Counted from the stretch's first letter, positions 11,338 through 22,910 are shown. The stretch: DNA of 64,000 nucleotides from Branchiostoma floridae (GCF_000003815.2 NC_049984.1:1427321-1491320), one strand, 5' to 3'. Notes: a model not told the origin generated them from the sequence alone. A program made the numbers and translations.

Positions 11338-12605
11338 GACATGTTCTCATGTTGGGATCAAAGCTCCATCTGTAACAAGCATCTACTGGTGCTTTGGAGC
11401 GCCGCATTGATTTTTTTGTTCAAAGAAAAGCACTAGATTGAGTAAGATGCAAGACCAGTTGTAACATAGAGCCCTCTCAAAACTTCAAAGTCTGATAAAA
11501 ACTAACTCCTGTGTTGGAAATTACGGCGCACAAGTTTTCCAGTGCAGTAACGATTTATCTCCACCATCCCGAAAGTCGCCAGGATCACTGAGAGTTGCTG
11601 AGTCATCATAGAATCCATCATCTTATGAGAAACAAAGACACGGTGTTACCGGGATGTATGTGATGATATTTTTATGTTCCCCTGCGGAACTATAAGAGTA
11701 GTGTCTGAGGAATCCCTCGCTCATAATGGCTCCTTGGAGAGTTTGCGCACCTAATGTTTTTGAAACAATGGCCAAACTATTGGGATATTTGTTTGGAAGA
11801 AACTTTAACAAATGATTGAATTGTGCATGGAACAATGTGTAAACTTGTGGGATATGGTTACAAGAAACACTAGTTGATGCTTCACGCGATTAACATTTCA
11901 TTGTTTTCTATTGTTTGCAGAGATTGCTCACGCTGGTTGATTTTTTTATTACTTTGTCCTTTTGCTTGTTTACGACTGCATTATTACAGGAGTTATTATT
12001 TCCAGAAGGATAACACCACACGGAGATTGAGCGGCCATTGAGGCACGTTCTCATGTTGGGATCAAAGCCCCATCTGTAACAAGTGCTTTGAAGCGCCCAT
12101 TGATTTTGTGTATAAGGGGGAACATGTTGTTGCACGTAGCACATTGAGACTGTTTGTCGGGCCACTCACAAGGGCCCGACAAACAAGGGGGGAACTAAAG
12201 CACTTTTACCAAAGAGTAATTTCCCTGCTTTAAAAGTAATGTTGAAGCAACAGGTCAAGACCAAAGTTATCCATCACAAGGTTATCTATCGTTACTATCC
12301 TGAAAGTCACCCGGATGCATGCACTGAGAGTTGCTGAAATAATTACAGAATCTATCATCTTGGGAGAAACAAAGACACGGTGTTACCGGGATGTATGTGA
12401 CGATGTTTTTATGTTCCCCTCCGGAATCATTACAGAACTGCATGAGGAATTCCCAGCTCTTAATGACGCCTTGGAGAGTTTGCGAAGTGCACCGAATGTA
12501 TTTGAAACAATGGCAAAACTTTGTGGATAATCGGCTGGAAGAAACTTGAGTTGATGCTTGAAATGGGAAACATATCCCTGGTTTACTTTCATTGACATTG
12601 TTTAT
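11338..12605. repeat. Diverged tandem duplication, ~700-bp unit
   Basis: The motif series ATGTTGGGATCAAAGC, ACTGAGAGTTGCTGA, AACAAAGACACGGTGTTACC, GGGATGTATGTGA and TTTGAAACAATGGC occurs at 11338-11830 and again, in the same order, at 12040-12560. In the second copy one frame is open for 71 codons (12315-12530). In the first copy the equivalent frame has stops and frameshifts. This is either a dead exon pair or chance. Confidence 0.75.
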
Positions 12606-12882
12606 GCCGATACATTATTGATGAATCTTAATGACTGCATTAGCAAAAGTGCCACTGGCATTGAAAGTATGTTTATTAAAGCATTTTATGATTCTACAAA
12701 ACGAACTCTGCAGGTATACGGACAAGTCAAAAGTAGCGATTTGCTTACTTCTTAGTGAGATTCAGGTAATGTCGATCATCTGTATTTCCCAACAAGTCAA
12801 ATTATTGCCTGGATTTTGTACTTAGCACTCCTCTTCATGAATGGAGCCTGTCTTTAAGCCTTCTTCCCTACCTCATCAGTCT

Positions 12883-14206
12883 GTAAGTCCGAACCCATCA
12901 CCCCAACATCACGGGTACTTTGTTCTCTCCACGCCTTCCTGCCCATCACCCCAACATCACGGGTACTTTGTTCTCTCCACGCCTTCCTGCCCATCACCCC
13001 AACATCACGGGTACTTTGTTCTCTCCACGCCTTTCTGCCCATCACCCCAACATCACGGGTACTTTGTTCTCTCCACGCCTTCCTGCCAATCACACCAACA
13101 TCACGGGTACTTTGTTCTCTCCACGCCTTCCTGCCCATCACCCTAATATCACGGGCACTTTGTTCTCTCCACGCCTTCCTGCCCATCACCCCGACATCAC
13201 GGGTACTTTGTTCTCTCCACGCCTTCCTGTCCATCACCCCAACATCACGGGTACTTTGTTCTCTCCACGCCTTCTTGCCCATCACTCCAACATCACGGGG
13301 ACTTTGTTCTCTCCACGCCTTCCTGCCCATCACCCCGACATCACGGGTACTTTGTTCTCTCCACGCCTTCCTGCCCATCACACCAACATCACGGGTACTT
13401 TGTTCTCTCCACGCCTTCCTGCCCATCACCCCAACATCACAGGTACTTTGTTCTCTCCAAGCCTTCCTTCCCATCACCCCAACATCACGGGTAAGTCCGA
13501 ACCCATCACCCCAACATCACTGGTACTTTGTTCTCTCCATGCCTTCCTGCCCATCACCCTAATATCACGGGTACTTTGTTCTCTCCACGCCTTCCTGCCC
13601 ATCACCCCAACATCACGGGTACTTTGTTCTCTCCACGCCTTCCTGCCCATCACCCCAACATCACGGGTAGTTCTCTCCACGCCTTCCTGCCCATCACCCC
13701 AACATCACGGGTAAGTCCGAACCCATCACCCCAACATCACGGGTACTTTGTTCTCTCCACGCCTTCCTGCCCATCACCCCAACATCACGGGTAAGTCCGA
13801 ACCCATCACCCCAACATCACGGGTACTTTGTTCTCTCCACGCCTTCCTGCCCATCACCCCAACATCACGGGTACTTTGTTCTCTCCAAGCCTTCCTTCCC
13901 ATCACCCCAACATCACGGGTAAGTCCGAACCCATCACCCCAACATCACGGGTACTTTGTTCTCTCCACGCCTTCCTGCCCATCACCCCAACATCACTGGT
14001 ACTTTGTTCTCTCCACGCCTTCCTGCCCATCACCCCAACATCACGGGTACTTTGTTCTCTCCACGCCTTCCTGCCCATCCCCCCAACATCACGGGTAATA
14101 AGTCCGAACCCATCACCCCAACATCACGGGTACTTTGTTCTCTCCACGCCTTACTGCCCATCACTCCAACATCACGGGTACTTTGTTCACTCCAAGCCTT
14201 CCTGCA
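12883..14206. repeat. Compound minisatellite, 48-bp unit with 32-bp variant
   Basis: About two dozen 48-bp units (core CATCACCCCAACATCACGGG, then TACTTTGTTCTCTCC and ACGCCTTCCTGC) form the array. A 32-bp variant replaces the middle with GTAAGTCCGAACC. It occurs at 12883, 13491, 13711, 13791 and 13919, and with a 3-bp insertion at 14095. Runs of 48-bp units between these variants number roughly 12, 4, 1, 2, 3 and 2. Long frames on both strands exist only because 48 is a multiple of three. GTAAGT in the variant looks like a splice donor, but no exon is supported. Confidence 0.95.
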
Positions 14207-14409
14207 GTCGGAACAAAGTCAGCCGGAAAGCCAATACCAGGGTCGGCTTAAGATCGACAGAATTCCCCTGTGTTACATTTCCGCGGCTTTCTGCTGCTTC
14301 AACAAGCTTTAAAAGTGCCGTAAATCGATTAGATGAGGGAGTAAAAACTACAGGAGAATGATTGATATTGGTGACGGGATGTGAGATTCCATCTGGCAAC
14401 CTTGCAAAA

Positions 14410-15335
14410 ACATTCACTTGGACAAGTTATGCAAACATATGAATTTAAAAACGTTAATAACGTTTTTAAATTGCAATCGGATCTCCTATAGAAGCAAAGA
14501 ATCCTGAAGCTACATCTGAATGAAAAATAAAGATTGAACGTCTAACATAGTAGAATTCAATCCACTTTGATCCCTTTGATCCTTTAGTCTCTGTCCATAT
14601 TGCCTGAGCGCCCAATAGTACTGCTGTGGGCAAATTGACTGTTTGTCTGACTCAGTATAAATCTACCCGAGGATCAACTACATCCTTTGGTCTTTGGTCT
14701 GGTCTATTGAGCAGGCGATCGAGTGGTGCTGTCGTCCGGGCAGTGCAATAAGCATTATTATGGCTTTACAAGAAGTGTACGAATTTACTTGGTAAGCTTC
14801 CCGGTACTTTTTGTCTAATCCCAGTCTGACTGAAAAGGTTCGATGTCAATACATGGGAATGGGTAGAAACGCTTATGGCTAAGCCTATGATTGTTTCACT
14901 TTGACAGGTTATGTAAACAAATTGTAGTCATCTCCTCCAGCAGCAAAAGTCCTGAAGCTGTACCTGAATATATAGAGAGTAAACGTCTAACACAGTAGAA
15001 TGCAATCCTTTTTTATCTCTAAGTCTCTACCCATATTGCCTGAGCGCCCAATAGTACTGCTGTGGGCAAATTGACTGTTTGTCTGACTTAGTATAAATCT
15101 ACCCGAGGATCAACTACATGCTTTGGTCTTTGGTCTGGTCTATTGAGCAGGCGATCGAGTGGTGCTGTCGTCCGGGCAGTGCAATAAGCATTATTATGGC
15201 TTTACAACAAGTGTGCGAATTTATTTCGTAAGCATCCCAGTACCTTTTGTCTAATCCCAGTCTAAATGGCCAGGTTTGCTGCCAATAGATGAAAATGGGT
15301 ATAAACGCTTAAGGCTAAGCTCATAATTGCCTTCA
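14410..15335. repeat. Tandem duplication with a near-identical TATA-containing core
   Basis: Two units lie at about 14410-14897 and 14898-15335. A core of about 190 bp (14595-14790 and 15030-15222) differs at only a few positions, while the flanks are clearly diverged. The core contains TATAAAT (14657 and 15092), a CCCAATAG element about 50 bp upstream, and downstream an ATGGCTTTACAA with GTAAGC 33 bases into the frame. This resembles a duplicated promoter and first exon, but the short frame changes at every difference, and I found no acceptor that gives an open continuation. Confidence 0.7.
14442..14472. repeat. Perfect 14-bp-arm hairpin
   Basis: The arms AATTTAAAAACGTT and AACGTTTTTAAATT are separated by three bases. 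It lies at the left part of the first tandem unit, and the second unit lacks it. It is not followed by a T run and is not claimed as a terminator. Confidence 0.85.
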
Positions 15336-15339
15336 CCAC

Positions 15340-17650
15340 TTAAATGTATCCGGTACGAAACATCAGAAGGACATTTAAAGTAAACTGGACACGCTTCCCA
15401 TTAGGTCCCAGCCGTAGCTGTAAATCTGGTCATGGAGTCACTTCTATCTGGTGAGGTTAAGGATGCAAAGCCTTAATTTTCGGCGTGACAAACCTTCCCT
15501 TCCTCGTTTCTTAAGTTTTCTTTTATTTGACTTTGCAGAGAACTATCTTGATCAGATGTTGATATGTAAGTACACTGGACAGTTGGCTTCGACAACGAAT
15601 TTCCAATTAATTTCACAGAAGTGTTGCTTACTTTCACGCCTTATAAATTATTATTTCGTCGGTCGAGAGTGGTAAGTCTTCTAAATTCAAATGCTAGTAG
15701 TCCAACACCATTAATACATTCTTACATTCGTTTTTTCATGGACGTATATTGTAAAGAAGCACATCTTAAGTAGAGCACGTAAATAAAGGTTTATGTTCCC
15801 TCTTGAATGTCAATAAGATCGTACTATACAAATAATTGGTTTGGTTTCAATATTGAGACAGTAAAAACTTAATGATCTCGCTCTACATCGTCAAGGTTCG
15901 CCAAAGGTTGTCGCCTTATTATATAATAAGTGGTTGTACATGGTCCTGCAATTGTGGTCAGCTCAACATTATTAATCCTGTGTGTTCACTGTACTACAGA
16001 GGCAGCATAAACTTCAACGTGACTATCAAATTTTATTTCTTAGTGCATAAAAGTGTTTAACAGAAATCTGTTCATCTGCGGTTTATTACTTATGTGGCTA
16101 GGATTTGGCATCCGAACCATCATAAACTTTATCTAGCTTCTAACCTTGTTTAACTTTTATTTACAAACTGCTTGTATCTTGATATTTTCCTGCAGTTTAT
16201 AATGTTTAATATATTCCAGGGCCGTCTTATCTTATCTTCTGAGACATGCATGTTGACAGGGAACTGACACGCCTTTCCGCGTACTCAGATTTCCCTAAAG
16301 TATATTGCGTCTCATCACTGTCATAACCTTATTTGTGCGTCCGTGCCTCCCGACGCTGCTCACGGCACGTTGAGGAGATGATAATAATCTGTCACAGCAC
16401 GGCGGCGTGTTTACTTTAATCACATTTTTCGTGTTTTTTTTCTCTCTATTTTTGTTGGTGATGGGGCAGAGCCAACAGTTGACAAAATTGCAGAATAACC
16501 TCCTGCGTCATATCATGAATAGTGTACGACTCATCCACAACTGTCCAATAAATGCCCTAAATGTACTGTCGTAGATGCACCGCACGAAAAACGTGACAAG
16601 AGCAGTGTTTAAGACTTAAAAGATCTACTCTCATGCAAAAAGTATGGACCAATACTGCCTGACATCTGTTGATCAATCAGATCTGAATAACAATGAGCAG
16701 TACTTAGGATTTGTAGATATCTGGAAAACGGCCAGGTACCGTTCTGTACTCATAAAAAGAAACACCGTCTTCTTGCCAAGTTCTGGAGACGCGAGGAGGA
16801 AGAAACAAATCCACCTGTCCGCTCCATCGCCATCTTGACAAGTCAATATCTCATTCAGTGTTAAAGAATGAAGTGCACCACTATATATGGATCTTGGACA
16901 TGGCCTACCAATTAGCCACGAGGTCGCGGAGGGATTTAGGAAATGTCAGGAGGTCATAACGGCCCCGCAGAGAGAGCGTCTTGATGTCAGCACGCAGCCT
17001 TTAGACCTGGCTAATGGTAGGCCGGGTGCATATGGAGGCAGTTAAAGGCCAATCCATCTGTTCCAGGTGGGCAGATCTGACAGGCAGGTCCCGCCAACAT
17101 ACTACCAGCTCCTGTCCGAAGTGTATCCAGGTGGATGTCATGACACCTTATCTGGCGCCTGATCGAGTTCTAGTCTTTTATGTGCTAAAAGCATGTGCAT
17201 CAGCCATAAAATTGCTAGACAGAATATTAAGGGATTTCGAGACAAACTCATATTAGCTCTCTCTGTGTAAGTAGTGGACTGAAGGTTTATCTAGCTTTGC
17301 AATTGCAACCGGGTTTTGATGAAGAGATGATAGTTGCCGACATAAAAATGGGATAGTGGTGTTTAAGTGAGTGCAGGGACTTCTTTCAGGTATGACGCAA
17401 TTGATCATTCCACTGCCACAAGTGTAAAGCCCTCGGTTAAGCCCATAATCTGTTGTGCCCGAAATCAATCTGCCTTGCAACGATCTTAAATCTAAGTCTT
17501 AGTTTCAACATGTGTTCGTCAATCCATCTTGTAACTCTTCCGGGAATCTGGTGACAGTCGTTAAGCCATGAAACACGAGAAGCAGGGTTACCTGCCGGAA
17601 GCCTGAGTCAGCTCATCCGTCTCCGTCCGCAGCTGAGGGGTCTGGTCATC
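15340..17650. other. No gene recognised
   Basis: About 2.3 kb with short motif-free frames. A 27-nt segment at 15539-15565 is bounded by a strong acceptor (pyrimidine-rich, TTTGCAG) and a GTAAGTAC donor, but nothing supports it as an exon. I see no repeats with partners in the window. Confidence 0.4.
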
Positions 17651-17655
17651 CATCA

Positions 17656-18244
17656 CGCCGTCAGAACTTCCCGGAAGGTTTGAAGCTGTCAGGTCTGCTG
17701 ATACCGTCAGAACTTCCCGGAAAGTCGGAGGCTGTTCAGGTCTATATACTGAGGCCGTCAGAACTTCCCGGAAAGTCGGAGGCTGACAGGTCTGTCGAGG
17801 CCGTCAGAACTTCCCGGAAAGTCGGAGGCTTGTCAGGTCTACTGAGGCCGTCAGAACTTTCCGGAAAGTCGGAGATTGACAGGTCTGCTGAGGCCATCAG
17901 AACTTCCCGGAAAGTCGGAGGCTGTCAGGTCTACTGATGCCATTAGAACCTTCCGGAAAGTCGGAGATTGATAGGTCTGCTGAGGCCGTCAGAACTTTCC
18001 AGAAAGTCGGATGCTGTTAGGTCTGCTGAGGCCGTCAGAACTTCCAGGAAAGTCGGAGACTTGTCAGGTCTACTGAGGCCATCAGAACTTCCCGGAAAGT
18101 CGGAGGCTGTCAGGTCTACTGAGGCAGTCAGAACTTCCCGGAAAGTCGGAGGCTGCTGAGGTCGTCAGAACTTCCCGGAAAGTGGGAGGCTGTCAGGTCT
18201 GCTGAGGCTGTCAGACCTTTCCGGAATGTCGGAGGCTGTCAGGT
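17656..18244. repeat. 46-bp minisatellite, left arm
   Basis: About 12 units contain GTCAGAACTTCCCGGAAAGT, then CGGAGGCTGTCAGGTCTGCT and GAGGC. Several units vary in length. The same unit occurs in reverse complement at 63117-64000, which makes it the outermost matching landmark of the inverted duplication. Each unit holds an AG/GT junction (CAGGTCT). Because 46 is not a multiple of three, open frames do not persist across clean units. Confidence 0.95.
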
Positions 18245-18249
18245 ATTTT

Positions 18250-18765
18250 GTCAGAGGATTCCTTTGGAAGTAGGTATCAGGTTGCAGTAATCGTTATGGT
18301 TCGCCTAATTGACGTGCCGTTTTCAGAACCCAGACGATATTTGGTTCCTTCGGAGCTTGTCTGGCAGACATGAATATTATCTTGACAAGGTGCTTAAGCA
18401 ACTTATTCGTCAAACTACTATTACCCAAGGTAGTATTGCGACATCAAACATCGCAGTTATGATATTTTAAATAGTTTATTGGTAAGTTCATACATATACT
18501 CGAATGCCAATTGCAAGTGCGCGGAAATATATATGTGGTAGACAAATGTTTATCGTGATGGCTTTCAGCAACGAGCTTCGGTGATAAAAGCCCATCTTGT
18601 TAGGCATTAGATATGTACAGTCGTCCTAGCCGAAGGGTTTTGCAGCCATTATTGTACGATACCCGGGCTAAAATGAATGTCTAAGTGCACATATTTAACG
18701 ATGTCTCTTTTCAAATGCATATTTAAGTGCCCATTTTCACAATTACCGGAGCTTAATGACATCTA
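18250..18765. other. No gene recognised
   Basis: Intronic or intergenic-looking sequence with no recognisable element. Confidence 0.35.
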
Positions 18766-18769
18766 ACGA

Positions 18770-19175
18770 TGATTGTTACCATTGAAATGCTTTCTCTGAT
18801 TGCCACTGATAGCGGAAGTATCAAACGAGTTGAAATTCCTTCACGACAGGAGCCTTCATCAGACTAGCTCTATGTTAGATTTGGTCTGATATGAGATTCC
18901 TCTGATGGGAATTAAGAAGTAGCTTTGCTGTAGAGCTATGATAAATGAAATCTCACTCTACTTGTCATTGGAGACTCGCGTTCGTTGAAATCTGATCCCG
19001 TCCAATTCCCCGTGAAATCTTCTCCTGACGACAATCCCATTACAAGACGTCCTGAAGCCATTACTCTTCTTCTCCTTACAAGAAAACTTCATCGTCAGAA
19101 GGCTTTCAACTTTTCCAATTGTCGACAAGCCGGAAATATCACCAAGATGCTCATGTCTACTCAACACCGGTGCCG
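18770..19175 (-). other. Left-arm conserved block with a 69-codon frame
   Basis: This block matches 62490-62930 in inverted orientation, with the best 210 bp at roughly 90% identity by eye. In both arms the gene-sense strand has an open frame of identical length (69 codons, 18958-19167 here) with shared pieces ISGLSTIGKVESLLTMKFSC and FHGELDGIRF. Most differences change the amino acid, so purifying selection is not evident. It may be an exon or simply a conserved or recently homogenised segment. Confidence 0.3.
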
Positions 19176-19799
19176 CTGAAGCTAATTCGTCTTTGAAATT
19201 CGATGGCTCCTATCAAAAAAATAAGAAATCCTTGTATTTTTTGGTACTGTAGTAGTTACAGCGCTATTTACGAGATAAAGCGTAGACATGCTTCTGGACT
19301 GTTGGAGTCTCTCGTGCATGTGAACCTCATCGCCTGATTCCCGTCAAACTTTACGGCTGTCGCCTGTTGTAACCTTCCATATTACCACATCCACGTTACT
19401 CCGGTCAGACCACGCTTTGACATAATTCATGATTAAAAGTCATCCATAAAGACATGATGGCTAATCATGTGCTAAAAGGCACACGGTTTACAGCAAAACC
19501 CTTTGGCGATGGCATTGGCATTGCAATAATGAGACCGCTTTCCTTTGCCATGAGAGATGGAGCGTAGACCAATTCCCGGGCTAACAGTCTTGCTACCAAC
19601 AAAAGTAAATTGCTTGGCAAATACCGGCACTAATTCCGCCAAGGGACTGATAGGGAACTTTATGCTTTGGAGTTTGGACGTATACTACAAAGATATAACA
19701 ATGTACTTCTAGGGGTAGGGTATTGCCTTCGTTCCATTTATTTATCACTTCTTGGTATCCCCCTCACAGAGCCCAGAAGATTCCGTCTAACATATTTAC

Positions 19800-20050
19800 T
19801 AATAGAGATGGCAGAAATCAGCAAACGCACTCAATACGGCGGTTTACGGTTCACCGGCAGTTTCCCCATGAGAGCTGTATCGCAGGTGGATCATGCTCTC
19901 TGGGACGACTCGGAGAATCGGTCAGAAAGCACCGGGGACACTTTTCAAACTGTGACTTTTCAAGCGTGTCGTACTGACTACGAAGTATGATCGATTTTAC
20001 TCGCTTCTTTGTTGCCCATCTGCACATCTGTAGGTCTCAGCTTTGGCGAT
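19800..20050. repeat. Left-arm single copy of a unit that is doubled in the right arm
   Basis: This segment (containing ACTCAATACGGC and CATGAGAGCTGTATCG) corresponds in inverted orientation to two tandem copies in the right arm at about 61240-61440 and 61880-62080. The left arm keeps one copy, so the doubling is right-arm specific or was lost here. Confidence 0.6.
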
Positions 20051-20547
20051 GAGCCATTTTTCTTGATCGAAAATGTTGTCAATAAACGTCCTCTTCTATC
20101 TCCTCCGCCTCCGTTAGGATTGGATTTAACAACGTGAATTGCTGTGCTGTGTTTTTGCTAGATCCCTACAATACCAGTCGTTGAGATCATCCGCATGTCT
20201 GCTTAACAGATCTATTGGCCCACATGAGCAGAATAATACATCGAAAACCATTTGCTTCTTATTCTGCTGTCCCTGCACCGCTCGCTCTGTCATTTGTCTG
20301 CTGGTAATGATAATGTCAAAGTTACGATGTGATCTCGTTACAAATGGCCAACTCTGTCAGACGACTTTGCTGCGTATCGCGAGATTGGACATTTCAGATC
20401 CAACGACTTCAAATCTTGTATTGCGTTTCTGATTTGCGTTATTAATGCACAGTACAACTGTAATGTGTTCCACGTTAAGTAACCTCTATGTGTACTGCTA
20501 CATTGCGCAACTATTTTCAGTCCCTTCTAGACTCATTATCTATGTTC

Positions 20548-21099
20548 AACACGTATTTCATATGCAACCAGTGTGCGCTCAATTGGGATACGAACGCATT
20601 TGTTGTTAAGTGGGGAAACCGCTGTGTGTTTTATGATACATGGAGTTCTCACTGTGTGATATATGCAATATTGGCTAACCGCTCTGCAACCGGTGCAATG
20701 GCCTAGTGGGTAGAGTGTTCGCCTTGCATTCGGTAGGTCGTGAGTTCGATCCCCGGCCGAGTCATACCAAAGACTCTAAAAATGGTACATGCTGCTTTCT
20801 CTGCTAAGCACTCAGCACTAATGAGGAAGAGTATGGAAGTTAAACACACATCACTACCAGCGGACCAGCCCCCTGCTGTAGTGGCTTGCACATGTGTGGC
20901 CCAAGGGCTTCGAAGTGGGGATGTGCGCCACCCTACGCGTCTGTAGATGCATGGGCAAACAACACGTATTTCATATGCAACCAGTGTGCGCTCAATTGGG
21001 ATACGAACGCATTTGTTGTTAAGTGGGGAAACCGCTGTGTGTTTTATGATACATGGAGTTCTCACTGTGTGATATATGCAATATTGGCTAACCGCTCTG
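20548..21099. repeat. Identical 139-bp direct repeats flanking a SINE-like insert
   Basis: Positions 20548-20686 and 20961-21099 are identical over 139 bp by eye, starting AACACGTATTTCATATGC and ending GCTAACCGCTCTG. The 274 bp between them carry a tRNA-like head. A 139-bp flank is far longer than a normal retroposon target duplication. Either a very recent local duplication or an assembly junction between two haplotypes would explain it. Confidence 0.9.
20690..20945 (+). mobile_element. tRNA-derived SINE
   Basis: The insert starts with a tRNA-like head carrying an A box (TGGCCTAGTGGGTAGAG) and a B box (GAGTTCGATCC) about 35 bases apart, as in internal RNA polymerase III promoters. An unrelated body of about 180 bp follows. 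No poly-A tail is obvious. The aligned position in the right arm (about 60.5 kb) lacks it, so it was inserted in this arm only. Confidence 0.8.
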
Positions 21100-21488
21100 T
21101 AAGATTTTATGTCGGATTGATTAACAGTTATGCTGTTTATGTTACACTTGAGTGCTCGGCAGGAAGGCTTTATTTTACGACAAGCTTTATAGATGACTGA
21201 GGCGCCTGCCTTGAAGGTACCAAACTTCCACAAAACCAATCGTTCAGTCACGCATCATTGACTATTCCAACAAAGGAAAATACTCTGCTTCACACATCGT
21301 TGTTCATGTCGCCTCAGCGTATACACGACACTTGTCAGAATGATTAAACACGGCAAATCAGTATCATAAAAGGGGACAGGAAGAGTACATTTACAGTTAT
21401 CCTATTGGTTGCGGTCGCATGGGTCACACTTGTATCGTACATTTTCCTGCAATTTACATATGCGCCATTTGTCATCCTCACTTTCACT

Positions 21489-21493
<5 letters not shown>

Positions 21494-21524
<31 letters not shown>

Positions 21525-21576
21525 GCACACACACACGCACACGCACACACACACACACACACGCACGTGCACACAC

Positions 21577-21626
<50 letters not shown>

Positions 21627-21719
21627 ACACACACACATACACACACACATACACATAAACCCATACACAAACACACACAAACACATACACACACACACAC
21701 TCACACACACACACACACA
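21494..21719. repeat. (CA)n microsatellite, left arm
   Basis: About 225 bp of CA repeats with scattered G and T interruptions. It mirrors the TG tract at 60016-60102 in the right arm, both beside the same unique sequence. The many overlapping frames are repeat artefacts. Confidence 0.97.
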
Positions 21720-21900
21720 GAAACGAACATGCACAATAATACAAAGACATGCAACTATTTGTCGGATGTCCGCCGTTCGAACCTTCACAATTTTCGACAC
21801 CCGAGTTGAAAGATCTGACAATGTTCTAACACGCCACTCCTGACTGTTGACAGATGAGAACAGCACGTTCCTCATCCATCACCTGTCACACCTGGCTCCT

Positions 21901-22000
21901 NNNNNNNNNNNNNNNNNNNNNNNNNNNNNNNNNNNNNNNNNNNNNNNNNNNNNNNNNNNNNNNNNNNNNNNNNNNNNNNNNNNNNNNNNNNNNNNNNNNN
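21901..22000. other. Assembly gap (100 N)
   Basis: The gap begins just after a CACACCTGGCTCCT segment. The mirrored right-arm position holds the 49-bp minisatellite at 59714-59880, so the missing bases are probably that tandem repeat. Confidence 0.99.
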
Positions 22001-22620
22001 ACCGGTATTGTACATCCGTCACGCTAGGCAACTAGTCGCCTCTGTTCATTACTGTAATGCCTTTCTTCTGGAGGTATTTCCGAATGATGTCTGGAATTAG
22101 CCCCAAATGTCTGCAAACGAAAGCGCGATAGAAGCACAAAATGGAAGCAGCCATGATAACATTGTTCGATGTGCGTCCGATCGGTCTTTCAGCATGACGC
22201 CTCTATTCATGGCTTCAATGCCAAATACACTTATTCACAACTCGTTAGCAGGAAGCAGCCTGACGAGCTTCCTGTCGTGCTGACGTGAGAATGACGCGGT
22301 ACTGGCAGTGTACTTCATCTGTTACGTAGGCAACTAAATAATCGCCTCTAAAAGCATAGAAAGAAAGCCGCCAGTAGAACATCCATTTAAGTGACATGAG
22401 AACACCTGTCTACATGATAACATTGTTCGACGTGCGTCAGAGATGGAGTTTCATTCGATACGTCATTCAGTTTGACGCCTCTATTCATTGCCGTAATGCC
22501 AATTTCATTTGGACTTATTTCTGAGTGGTTTTTAGAATTCTACACAACACATTCCTGCACGCGGAAGTGCGTTGATTACAAGTGGTGTGGGGCACCTAAT
22601 TCTCCATCATTAATCCCAAC
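22001..22620. repeat. Ancient ~230-bp unit in tandem, left arm
   Basis: Diverged units share GACGCCTCTATTCAT with 'gtaatgcc', GAACAATG or its complement, and CGTGCGTC. They correspond one for one, inverted, to three units at 58880-59570. The triplication therefore predates the inverted duplication. Part of the outermost unit borders the gap. It lies just downstream of the 113-nt exon on the gene strand and is presumably intronic. Confidence 0.7.
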
Positions 22621-22676
22621 AAGCATTAGTGTTTGGAGATCTTAACACAACTATTTGACAAGTTTGCAGCACCTAC

Positions 22677-22789
22677 CTTGTAGCGGCCTGTCCCAGGGCC
22701 TGTATCCCTCCGGGAAGGTGGGGTACGCCGTGCTGTCTGCGGGCGGCGTCATGAAGGACAGGGTCGGGGGAACAGTTCCGCTCGGGCCC
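22677..22789 (-). CDS. Internal exon, Pro/Ser/Thr-rich (left paralogue)
   Basis: This is a 113-nt exon on the minus strand. It has a strong acceptor (CTTCCCCCTCCTCCTCAG) above 22789 and a GTAGGT donor below 22677. Entered with one base to complete a codon, it reads GPSGTVPPTLSFMT, PPADSTAYPTFP and EGYRPWDRPLQ and leaves one base over. That entry phase fits the phase 2 donor of the signal-peptide exon at 37951-38057. The inverted copy at 58699-58811 has the same length and splice sites and differs at three positions, two of them silent, while flanking intron differs far more. This indicates selection on a real exon. The composition suggests an extracellular O-glycosylated stalk. The family is not recognised. 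Confidence 0.72.
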
Positions 22790-22910
22790 CTGAGGAGGAG
22801 GGGGAAGATATCGGGCTCCTGATTAAAAGGATAAAATTGGTGACGAAGAAGCTTTCAAGCGTAATAAAAAGAAACTTTCTGTACACATTACGTTGTAAAC
22901 ATATTGGTAG

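Noticed and set aside
12315-12530. 71-codon frame as an exon
   Set aside because: The tandem duplicate at 11600-11810 is broken by stops and frameshifts, and no splice sites flank either copy convincingly.
12883-14206. CRISPR-like array
   Set aside because: The units are contiguous near-identical repeats with no unique spacers, and the genome is eukaryotic.
12854-14361. Long frames on both strands across the 48-bp minisatellite
   Set aside because: They are artefacts of a unit length divisible by three. Overlapping frames on both strands are equally open, and there is no start context or splice support.
14760-15230. MALQEVYEFT-type first exon downstream of the TATA boxes
   Set aside because: Every base difference between the two copies within the short frame changes the amino acid, and joining to the best downstream acceptor (15539) gives an immediate or early stop.
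15539-15565. 27-nt micro-exon between strong acceptor and donor
   Set aside because: Isolated splice-like signals are common in non-coding DNA. There is no conserved partner and no compatible upstream exon.
18835-18870. Fourth hammerhead-like core (CTGATGA on the minus strand)
   Set aside because: No GAAA follows a paired stem. The right-arm copy at 62820 even loses the CTGATGA box.
21344-21875. Frames rich in Cys-Val or His-Thr across the CA tract
   Set aside because: These are simple translations of a dinucleotide repeat. The same occurs at the TG tract at 60016.
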